From assembly GCA_016200785.1 (NCBI GenBank), contig JACQED010000199.1, forward strand, positions 1-13,925: a stretch of DNA of 13,925 bases, written 5' to 3'. Position 1 is the stretch's first letter; each line of letters begins with the position of its first letter. The notes beneath the pieces are model-generated. The model searched no databases. It was given only the letters and a program-made list of their open reading frames with translations, and was not told where the DNA came from. The stretch comes from Chloroflexota bacterium (GTDB taxonomy: Bacteria; Chloroflexota; Anaerolineae; Anaerolineales; JACQED01). This document shows, piece by piece, positions 5,217 to 11,425 of the stretch. Made by a program: the position numbers and the translations under genes.

Positions 5217-7232
5217 CTACAGGTTTTCTGCGACAATTTCCGCCACGTCCTTCACTTCCATTTCACCCTGGGCCGCTTTCGCCGCGTCGGTGAGCATGAT
5301 CATACAAAAGGGACAGCCGACGGCCAGCGTCTTCGCGCCCGTTGCCTGCGCTTCGCGGAAGCGATTGGCGTTCACACCCTCCACGCCGTGTTCCTCTTCT
5401 TTCCACATCTGCGCGCCGCCCGCGCCGCAACAGAAAGATCGGTTGCGGTTCCGAGGCAGTTCTACGACGCCGGCCCCGGCGTGCTTCAACGCCTCGCGCG
5501 GCGCGCCGTAGATGCCGTTGTGCCGGCCGAGGTAGCACGGATCGTGGAAGGCGACGCTCGCCCGATCGTCCGGCTTCGCCTTGAGTTTTCCGGCGGCGAA
5601 TAGTTCCTCGATGAGTTGCGTGTGGTGGATGACTTCGTAGTCCCCGCCGAACGCGCCGTACTCGTTGGCGAGCGCGTGCAGGCAGTGCGGGCAGGTGGCG
5701 ACGATGCGCTTCGGCTTCACCTCGTTGAGCGTTTCGACGTTGCCGCCGGCGAGTTCGAAGAACAGCGCCTCGTTGCCCGACCGCCGCGCCGAGTCGCCGG
5801 TGCATCGTTCCGTCCGCCCCAGCACGGCGAAGTTGACTCCCGCCGCGTTGAGAATCCTGGCGAAGTCGCGGGCCGTCTTCTGGGCGCGCGCGTCGGTGGC
5901 CGGCGCGCAACCCACCCACCACAAGATGTCGGGCTGGGGGTTTTGCTCGATGGTTGGGACACTGATGCCTACGGCGGCGAGGCCCTTGGCCCAATCCAGC
6001 CGCGAGTCCGGTGCGATGTTCCACGGATTCCCCATTCGCTCCATGCCCTTGAAGGCCTGCTGGAACTGAGTCGGGAAAGAGCTGTCCATCAGCACCAGGT
6101 TGCGGCGGATGTCGAGGATGTCGCGCATCGGCTCGTTGCCGACGGGGCAGATGTCAACGCACGCGCCGCAAGTCGTGCAGGCCCACACCGCCTCGGCGTT
6201 GATGGCAAAGTCAAGCAGGTTGAGCGCCGACTCGCCTCCGGCGGCGAGGGCGGCGCCGGCTTCGTTGAGATGATAGCGTTTGTTGATCTCCAGCGCCGAC
6301 GGCGAGAGAACTTTGCCAGTGGCGTAGGCCGGGCAGGCGTCCTGACATCGGTTGCACATGATGCAGGCATAGGAGTCCATTATCTGCGGCCACGAGAGAT
6401 GCTCGATCTTCGCCGCGCCGAACTGCTCGAGCGACTCATCGTCGAAGTCAATCTTCTCAAGCGCGCCGATGGATTTTCGCTCCGGCTTGAGCAGGAAGTT
6501 GAGCGGCGCGAAGAAGATATGAATGTGCTTGGTGCGCGGGAAGTACGGCAGGAAGACGAGGATGAGGCCAAGCGCCATCCAGAACGAAACGTGCTGCATG
6601 AAGGCGATCGCGGTCGGAGTCAGGCCCGTCCACCAGCTCGCGACCAGGCTGGCAAAGGGCTGCCAGGCGTCGCGCCCAGACTCGGCGGCGCGAAAACTCG
6701 CGCCGAGGAAGCGAAAACCCACGTGCAGGAGAATGAAACTCGCCACGATCAATGAGTCGCGTTTGATGCCGGCGAGGGCTTTCGGATGGAGGAGCGTGCC
6801 CTCGCGGAAACCGAAGACTGTGCGCCCCACGACGAGGCGGCGGATTAGGAGCGAGGCCATGCCGATCAACCCGCCGACGCTCAACAGGTCGGCGATCAGC
6901 CGGTAGATGTTGCCGATGATTCCCTGGCCGAGAAAAACGAAGTTGGGAAAGAAGCCTTCCAGCCCATCGCCGACGTTGACGAGAAAATAATAGATGAAGG
7001 CCCAGGCGACGAAAGCGTGAGCGAGGCTCGACAGGAAGCGCGTCCGCAGAACGGTCTGTTGCGTCAGCGTCTTGTACAGTGTATCGAAGAGGCGTCGCGT
7101 GACGTGCGCGAACTCGAATTTTCCTCCGCCGCGCCGGATGATACGAACGATGCGTTCAGCGCCGCCCCAGGTGAGACTCACCGAGGCGAGGGCGATGAGG
7201 ACGAAAAGAATCTTCTCGGGCAGTGTGAGCAA
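5217..7232 (-). CDS. Membrane Fe-S oxidoreductase, HdrD/EtfD-like
   Basis: 671 residues. The N-terminal half is a NarI-like membrane domain with about five or six helices between residues 8 and 230; His72, His170 and His214 are candidate haem ligands. Two [4Fe-4S] motifs follow: Cys290/293/296/300 (CIMCNRCQDACP) and Cys352/355/358/362 (CTTCGACVDICP). Two CCG domains come last. The first has Cys442, a single Cys477 (ERCTGDSARR), Cys514 and Cys517; the second is complete, with Cys566, CCG at 601-603, and Cys640/643. Relatives in bacteria (EtfD/FadF group) take electrons from acyl-CoA dehydrogenases through ETF and reduce menaquinone. That role fits the neighbouring branched-chain dehydrogenase but is inferred. 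Other members serve heterodisulfide- or glycolate/lactate-type redox. It starts at TTG, backed by AGGAGG. Confidence 0.88.
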   Translation of the reverse strand: MLTLPEKILFVLIALASVSLTWGGAERIVRIIRRGGGKFEFAHVTRRLFDTLYKTLTQQTVLRTRFLSSLAHAFVAWAFIYYFLVNVGDGLEGFFPNFVFLGQGIIGNIYRLIADLLSVGGLIGMASLLIRRLVVGRTVFGFREGTLLHPKALAGIKRDSLIVASFILLHVGFRFLGASFRAAESGRDAWQPFASLVASWWTGLTPTAIAFMQHVSFWMALGLILVFLPYFPRTKHIHIFFAPLNFLLKPERKSIGALEKIDFDDESLEQFGAAKIEHLSWPQIMDSYACIMCNRCQDACPAYATGKVLSPSALEINKRYHLNEAGAALAAGGESALNLLDFAINAEAVWACTTCGACVDICPVGNEPMRDILDIRRNLVLMDSSFPTQFQQAFKGMERMGNPWNIAPDSRLDWAKGLAAVGISVPTIEQNPQPDILWWVGCAPATDARAQKTARDFARILNAAGVNFAVLGRTERCTGDSARRSGNEALFFELAGGNVETLNEVKPKRIVATCPHCLHALANEYGAFGGDYEVIHHTQLIEELFAAGKLKAKPDDRASVAFHDPCYLGRHNGIYGAPREALKHAGAGVVELPRNRNRSFCCGAGGAQMWKEEEHGVEGVNANRFREAQATGAKTLAVGCPFCMIMLTDAAKAAQGEMEVKDVAEIVAENL

Positions 7233-7237
7233 GGCAA

Positions 7238-7243
7238 CCTCCT
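7238..7243 (-). promoter_or_regulatory. Strong ribosome binding site that fixes the TTG start of the Fe-S protein
   Basis: AGGAGG on the minus strand lies 5 nt before TTG 7232. There is no in-frame ATG near the start of the first membrane segment, so the TTG is the likely start. Confidence 0.8.
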
Positions 7244-7501
7244 GTGGCTGGCGTCAGTGGAGAGTTTGAGGACGAGGGGCTGAGAGGGGTGAAAAGCGGC
7301 GCCAGCGAAACCGGGGCGAGTCTACCATACGGCAGAGGGGAGAGCAAACTCGAACACGCGCATCAGAACGGCGGGCGAGGGATCGAGCCGCACAGCATCG
7401 CAGAGTTCAACGGGCAGAAGGGATGCAAGCGGGATGCGACGAGGGCTAGAGGCGAAGCGGGGACGGGGAGCATCGACTTGGATTATACAGGCAAGTCCGA
7501 T
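7244..7501. other. Divergent intergenic region, no gene seen
   Basis: This is most of the 328-nt space between the Fe-S protein and the plus-strand island. Frames cross it on both strands but none has a ribosome binding site or protein-like composition. On the minus strand, TTGCTC and TAGACT, 17 nt apart around 7319-7350, are a weak promoter candidate for the Fe-S gene. I see no RNA gene or terminator. Confidence 0.5.
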
Positions 7502-7530
7502 TTGTCATCAAAGCGGAATTATCTTACAAT
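7502..7530 (+). promoter_or_regulatory. Sigma-70-like promoter for the RsbW/RsbV island
   Basis: A -35 element TTGTCA (7502-7507) and a -10 element TACAAT (7525-7530), each matching consensus at five of six positions, are separated by exactly 17 nt. The surroundings are AT-rich compared with the rest of the window. Transcription would start near 7537 and read the response-regulator remnant, then the RsbW- and RsbV-like genes. Confidence 0.7.
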
Positions 7531-7560
7531 CCTGATTGGTTCCCGCAAAGAGAGAGAGAT

Positions 7561-7699
7561 GGCGAAGATACTTGTGGTGGAGGACAACGAGATGAACCGA
7601 GACATGCTCTCGCGCCGGCTTGGGCGCAAGGGCTTCGAGGTGATTATGGCAGCGGCCCGTAAACTCGACGCGCAGCGCTTCCTGCCGGTGGAGGCCTGA
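7561..7699 (+). pseudogene. Response-regulator receiver domain remnant
   Basis: 46 codons. Residues 1-31 (MAKILVVEDNEMNRDMLSRR... to EVIMA) are an unmistakable receiver-domain start with the acidic pair Glu8-Asp9. A normal domain is about 120 residues; here the family sequence stops after the second strand and is replaced by a 15-residue tail (ARKLDAQRFLPVEA), then TGA. The phosphorylated Asp and the conserved Lys are missing, so it cannot work as a receiver. A large internal deletion is the simplest cause. The promoter upstream remains, and the last codons contain the GGAGG ribosome binding site of the RsbW-like gene, so the remnant may persist as a leader. The actual ribosome binding site of this frame is a poor AGAGAGAG. 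Confidence 0.75.
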
Positions 7700-7701
7700 G
7701 C

Positions 7702-8157
7702 GTGGGCCGGACGGTCGAGATCGTTCGCGAGGCGCGCATGGAGAACGTCGCTGAACTCCGCGATTTTGTCTGGGAGGCGGCGCGGCGTGAGGGCGCCGAC
7801 GAGGAGGCCTGCTTCGACCTGAAACTGGCCGTGGACGAAGCCTGCACCAACATCGTCGAGCACGGCTACGCCGGATTGCCGCCAGGCCCGATCGTCGTAA
7901 CCTTTCAGCGCGAGGCCGATCGGCTGATCGTCACTATTCGCGATCATGCGCGCCCTTTCGATCCTGAGGCCGTGCCGCCGCCCGACCTCGAAAGCGACTG
8001 GCCGGAGCGACCCGTGCGCGGGCTGGGGTGGCACCTCATTCGCCGGACGATGGACGAAGTGAGCCTTGCCTCCGACGGGGAAAGAGGCAACCGCCTGACA
8101 CTCGTCAAATCATGCAACCCCATCAAGCAGGAAACGCGCTCAACCAAGGAGACTTAA
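7702..8157 (+). CDS. RsbW/SpoIIAB-like anti-sigma regulatory kinase
   Basis: 151 residues, a single GHKL-type ATPase domain. The N box is DLKLAVDEACTNIVEHGY (Glu46, Asn50). The G1 box is RDHARPFDP (Asp81), with Ala where Gly is more common. The G2 box is RGLGWHLIRRTMDEV (Gly107, Gly109). Members bind a sigma factor or other target and are released by an unphosphorylated STAS partner, which they phosphorylate. The likely partner is the next gene, 3 nt downstream. GTG 7702 is supported by GGAGG at 7690-7694, 7 nt upstream; ATG 7738 would remove the first strand. No sigma factor or PP2C phosphatase is nearby, so the target is unknown. Confidence 0.9.
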   Translation: MGRTVEIVREARMENVAELRDFVWEAARREGADEEACFDLKLAVDEACTNIVEHGYAGLPPGPIVVTFQREADRLIVTIRDHARPFDPEAVPPPDLESDWPERPVRGLGWHLIRRTMDEVSLASDGERGNRLTLVKSCNPIKQETRSTKET

Positions 8158-8160
8158 AAA

Positions 8161-8499
8161 ATGGAAATCACAACCGCCCAGAAGGACAATGCGCTCCTCG
8201 TGACGATCACCGGCACGATCGACGCAATGGCCATCGAGACGCTCAGCGCCACGCTGAGCGAGCAGATCAGACAAGGCAAGACTCGCATGGTCGCCGACTT
8301 CGGCCAGGTGGACTACATCAACAGCGCCGGCCTGCGCGCTTTACTCGTCGCCCTCAAGGACACCCAGCGCAAAGGCGGCGACTTCCGCCTGGCCGGCGTG
8401 CAAGAGAACGTCAAGCGCGCGCTCGAACTCGCCGGTTTCACCAGCCTGTTCAAAATCTTCCCCGACGCCGAGGCGGGCGTTGCCAGTTATTCTTCTTGA
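8161..8499 (+). CDS. RsbV/SpoIIAA-like anti-sigma factor antagonist (STAS domain)
   Basis: 112 residues, one STAS domain of normal length. The phosphoacceptor loop reads VDYINSAGLRALL, and Ser55 lines up with the phosphorylated Ser of RsbV (Ser56 in DSTGL). The Asp usually before it is Asn54, a change seen in other STAS proteins. Unphosphorylated, it would bind the RsbW-like kinase and free that kinase's target. AAGGAG at 8146-8151, inside the end of the preceding gene, is 9 nt from ATG 8161. The 3-nt gap shows the two are one transcription unit. Confidence 0.92.
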   Translation: MEITTAQKDNALLVTITGTIDAMAIETLSATLSEQIRQGKTRMVADFGQVDYINSAGLRALLVALKDTQRKGGDFRLAGVQENVKRALELAGFTSLFKIFPDAEAGVASYSS

Positions 8500-8536
8500 G
8501 AGGACGCTTGCTTTTTTCGAGGAGCGCATCGGCTGA

Positions 8537-8776
8537 ATGGACATCCTCGAACGTCTCTTGAAACACGATACTTGGACGACGCGGCATCTCCTGTCGCGCT
8601 GCCGTGAACTCATGCCCGGCCAACTCGACCGACCCTTCGACATCGGGCAGGGGACTCTGCGCGCGACGCTCGTTCACCTGATCTGGAACATCGAGGCCTG
8701 GACGGATCTGATGGTCGGGCGGCCTCTGCGCGCCAAACCCGCCGGTGAGCGCGCGCGGCGGCAATCTCATCTGTTG
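8537..8776 (+). pseudogene. Truncated DinB-family gene
   Basis: The first 65 or so residues (MDILERLLKHDTWTTRHLL ... WNIEAWTDLMVGRP) look like the first helices of a DinB/YfiT-type four-helix protein, including His47, the usual first metal ligand. The normal length is about 150-170 residues with two further His ligands near the end. Here the resemblance ends near 8735, and the open frame then runs antisense through permease 2, where it carries only Arg-rich shadow sequence. GAGGAG lies 12 nt upstream of ATG 8537. The gene has lost its 3' half, and the boundary with the convergent permease 2 gene (stop at 8777) looks like an old rearrangement joint. The end given here is the edge of permease 2, not a stop codon. 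Confidence 0.7.
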
Positions 8777-10060
8777 CTATTGTTTCTCGTACGGCTGACC
8801 ATCCGCCGCCGGCGGGATGGCGCGGCCCACCACGCCAGCCAGCGCGATCATCGTGGCGATGTAGGGGGCCATGAGCAGAAACTGCGACGGGATCGGCACC
8901 TTGAGAATGGCGAGTTTGCCTTGCAGAGACTCGGCGAAGCCGAAGATGAGCGCCGAGCCGGCCGCGCCGAACGGAGTCCACTTGCCGAAGATCATCGCCG
9001 CCAGCGAGATGAAGCCGCGCCCGGCCGTCATCAGTTCGTCGAAGCGGCCCACCGACCCCAGCGTGAAGTAGCCTCCGCCAAACCCGGCCACCAGCCCGCC
9101 CAACACGACGTTGACGTAGCGCGTGCGGAAGACGTTGATGCCGAGTGTGTCGGCCGCCCTCGGGTGCTCGCCGACAGCCCGCGCTCTCAGCCCCCAGCGC
9201 GTGTAAAACAGCCCGACGTGCACCACGATCAACAAGACGTATGCGCCGTAAGTGAAGATGTTGCTGTCGAAAAAGATGCCGCCGATGAACGGAATCTTGG
9301 ACAGCACCGGTATCGGATAGGCTTGAAACGTGCCGGCGTTGTTCAGTTCCTGGAAGACCTGCAGGAATTTGCTCGAGATAAAACTGGTGATGCCCGCCGC
9401 GAAGATGTTGATCACCGTGCCGCTGATGATCTGATCCACTTTGTACTTGATTGAGAGCACGCCGTGGAAGAGCGCCAGCAGGGCGCTGGTCAGCATAGCG
9501 GCCAGCAGGCCGATCCACAGGTTGTGGGTCACGCTCCCCACCAGCGCCGCCATCATCGCCGCGCTCAGCATCAAGCCCTCGATGGCGATGTTCACCACTC
9601 CCGCCCGTTCGCACAAAATGCCGGAGAGCGCTCCGAGGGTGAGCGGCACTGCCCGGGAGACCATGGTCTTGAGCATCCCTGCCAGGTTGATGGCCTGGTC
9701 GCGCGTTGCCCAGGTGAGAAACGAAAAGACGAAGAACAGCGCCACCAGGCCGAGCATCACACTCGTGGCCCGGCCGAAACCCCGCGCCAGCTGATACGCG
9801 CCGACAGCGGCCGAGACGACCACCAGCGCGGTCACCGTGCCGTAAGACGGAATTTCCCAATCCGGCAGGCGCTCGGCGGCCGGCACGTTGCCTTGATTCA
9901 GGCCGAAAGTCGAAACGAGGCCGCCATCAACATTTCGCGCAAATAACCAGTACGACGCGAGCGCGATGACTATGAAAACAACGCCGAACACTCGTTGCCG
10001 CGTCTGGTGCGCCTGCTCGGTCAGCATTCTCGTTGAGACAGTAGTTGTCACTGTTGCCAT
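8777..10060 (-). CDS. ABC transporter permease 2, BMP/nucleoside type
   Basis: 427 residues from ATG 10060, an integral membrane permease with many hydrophobic segments. The motif ERAGVVNIAIEG (about residues 151-162) is a hallmark of the second permease in BMP-family importers (NupQ/YufQ-like). It would form the membrane channel with permease 1. An ATG lies 12 nt farther upstream, but GGAG within that short stretch is 6 nt before ATG 10060, which I prefer. Permease 1 is upstream on the same strand, separated by a repeat-filled gap. The gene ends convergently against the truncated DinB gene, and I see no clear terminator there. The substrate is inferred from the family. Confidence 0.9.
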   Translation of the reverse strand: MATVTTTVSTRMLTEQAHQTRQRVFGVVFIVIALASYWLFARNVDGGLVSTFGLNQGNVPAAERLPDWEIPSYGTVTALVVVSAAVGAYQLARGFGRATSVMLGLVALFFVFSFLTWATRDQAINLAGMLKTMVSRAVPLTLGALSGILCERAGVVNIAIEGLMLSAAMMAALVGSVTHNLWIGLLAAMLTSALLALFHGVLSIKYKVDQIISGTVINIFAAGITSFISSKFLQVFQELNNAGTFQAYPIPVLSKIPFIGGIFFDSNIFTYGAYVLLIVVHVGLFYTRWGLRARAVGEHPRAADTLGINVFRTRYVNVVLGGLVAGFGGGYFTLGSVGRFDELMTAGRGFISLAAMIFGKWTPFGAAGSALIFGFAESLQGKLAILKVPIPSQFLLMAPYIATMIALAGVVGRAIPPAADGQPYEKQ

Positions 10061-10079
10061 ACCTCGCTCCATGTTGGCT

Positions 10080-10124
10080 GATGGCTGATAGCCAATGGCT
10101 AATCGCTATCTGCTATCGGCCATC
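10080..10124. repeat. Imperfect inverted repeat between the permease genes
   Basis: GATGGCTGATAGC (10080-10092) is almost the exact reverse complement of GCTATCGGCCATC (10112-10124), with one mismatch in 13. Between them AGCCAATGGCTA contains another short palindrome. GCTATC/GATAGC and GGCTGAT/GGCTAAT units recur throughout, so nearly the whole gap between the permease stop (10127) and the next start is repeat-like. It resembles the tandem intergenic filler seen in some environmental genomes. Confidence 0.7.
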
Positions 10125-10126
10125 CG

Positions 10127-11377
10127 CTACTTGCCCCATCCGCGTGTGAACACCGCGCCCTCGCCCTCGCCTTTCACCTTGATCCGGTAGAGCGAGCGAA
10201 TGATCGCGGGCGCCGCGATGAAGGCGATGATGAGCGCCTGAATGACGGAAATGATATCAATCGGTATCTTGGCGACGTTCTGCATCCGGGTCGCGCCACT
10301 GCGGAGCGTGCCGAATAGCAGGGCCGCCAGCACCACGCCCAGCGGGTGACTCTTGCCCAGCAGGGCCAGCGCGATGCTGTCGAAACCGTAGCCCGACGAA
10401 AACGCCAGCGCCAGGTTATGGTTCAGGCCCAGCACTTCGTTCGCCCCGGCCAGCCCGGCCAGCGCGCCCGACAGACACATGGCGATGATGATGTTGCGCG
10501 TGATGTTCATGCCCGCATATTTCGCCGCGTTCGGATTGGCGCCCACCGTGCGAAGTTCAAAGCCGAGCGTGGTCTTGAAGAGGAACCAATAGACGAGCGC
10601 GGCCACGCCGAGCGCGACGAAGAAGCCCAGATGGAAACGAATCGGATCCGGGAAGAAGCGCGGCAGTTCGGCGGACTTTTCGATGAACGGGCTGACCGGG
10701 TTCGCCGACTCGGGACGCTTGAGCGGCCCCTTGTCGCTGAGCAGCCATTCGCTCAAGCGAAAGGCGATGTAGTTCATCATGATGGTATTGATGACTTCGT
10801 GCGCGCCGGTCTTGGCTTTTAGGATCGCCGGCACAAAGGCCCACGCCGCGCCGCCCGCGGCGCCCGCCAGAAGCGCCAGCGGAATGTGGAGGACGGGGGG
10901 CAAGCCCTTCAGGGTGAAGCCCACCCACACCGAACAAATCGCGCCGACATAGATTTGCCCTTCGGCGCCGATATTGAACAACCCGCACCGAAAGCCTACC
11001 GCCACTGCCAGCCCGGCAAAAATGTACGGCGTGGCCGTCACGAGGCTGTCGGACACCGGGTAGAAGGCCTCGACCAGGGCCTTGGGCTCGCCGCTCCTTA
11101 GCGCCGCGAGTATTTGGGCCGGTGATCCCAACGATCCCTGGAACAACGATCCATACGCGGTGATGATCGCCACCCACATCGCGCTGAAGACCGCGCCCGG
11201 CGCGCCGACAACATTCTTGAGCGCGTCCAGCACGCCTTGATCCGACAACACGATCACCAGCGAGCCGACGATCAACGCCGTCAGGATCGCCAGCGCAGGC
11301 ATCACGAGCGGTTGAAGCAGGCGTTGCCAACGAGCGGGGGCCGCTCCAGCCGGGGGGGCCAAGACAGCCTGAGTCAA
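10127..11377 (-). CDS. ABC transporter permease 1, BMP/nucleoside type
   Basis: 416 residues, a polytopic membrane protein. GLFNIGAEGQ (residues 132-141) and GAHEVINTIMMNYIA (191-205) are typical of the first permease of BMP-family importers (NupP/YufP-like). A hydrophobic segment at about 25-47 and several later ones fit the usual 8-10 helices. It starts at TTG 11377, with GGAGGT on the minus strand at 11384-11389, 6 nt upstream. The ATPase gene lies 48 nt upstream and the gap is filled by a perfect palindrome. The gene order ATPase, permease 1, permease 2 is the standard order for this importer class. Confidence 0.92.
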   Translation of the reverse strand: MTQAVLAPPAGAAPARWQRLLQPLVMPALAILTALIVGSLVIVLSDQGVLDALKNVVGAPGAVFSAMWVAIITAYGSLFQGSLGSPAQILAALRSGEPKALVEAFYPVSDSLVTATPYIFAGLAVAVGFRCGLFNIGAEGQIYVGAICSVWVGFTLKGLPPVLHIPLALLAGAAGGAAWAFVPAILKAKTGAHEVINTIMMNYIAFRLSEWLLSDKGPLKRPESANPVSPFIEKSAELPRFFPDPIRFHLGFFVALGVAALVYWFLFKTTLGFELRTVGANPNAAKYAGMNITRNIIIAMCLSGALAGLAGANEVLGLNHNLALAFSSGYGFDSIALALLGKSHPLGVVLAALLFGTLRSGATRMQNVAKIPIDIISVIQALIIAFIAAPAIIRSLYRIKVKGEGEGAVFTRGWGK

Positions 11378-11383
11378 GGTTGC

Positions 11384-11389
11384 ACCTCC
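11384..11389 (-). promoter_or_regulatory. Ribosome binding site that fixes the TTG start of permease 1
   Basis: GGAGGT on the minus strand is 6 nt before TTG 11377 and begins only 3 nt past the adjacent palindrome. Folding of the palindrome would leave this site just free. Confidence 0.75.
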
Positions 11390-11392
11390 ATT

Positions 11393-11425
11393 TTGTAGAG
11401 ACGTTCCGCCGGAACGTCTCTACAA
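11393..11425. repeat. Perfect 15-bp palindrome after the ATPase stop codon
   Basis: TTGTAGAGACGTTCC (11393-11407) and GGAACGTCTCTACAA (11411-11425) are exact reverse complements around a 3-nt loop. The repeat ends directly against the ATPase stop codon (11426-11428). There is no T run on the minus strand after it, so it is not a standard terminator. The AGAGACGTT...AACGTCTCT core resembles palindromic dispersed elements I recall from cyanobacterial and Chloroflexota genomes. It could act as an mRNA stabiliser between ATPase and permease messages. Confidence 0.88.

Noticed and set aside
5616..6755. Long plus-strand open frame opposite the Fe-S protein (379 codons)
   Set aside because: It is antisense to a gene with intact Cys motifs, has no recognisable fold or convincing ribosome binding site, and fits codon-bias shadowing.
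7244..7560. In-frame upstream extension of the response-regulator remnant
   Set aside because: It has no protein-like features and would lie upstream of the promoter; the receiver motif begins at ATG 7561.
8740..9454. Continuation of the DinB frame to position 9454
   Set aside because: After residue 65 or so the frame runs antisense through permease 2, and the product is Arg/His-rich with no DinB helices or metal ligands.
11393..11425. Palindrome as a Rho-independent terminator
   Set aside because: No run of T follows on the minus strand, and a permease gene of the same operon starts immediately after.
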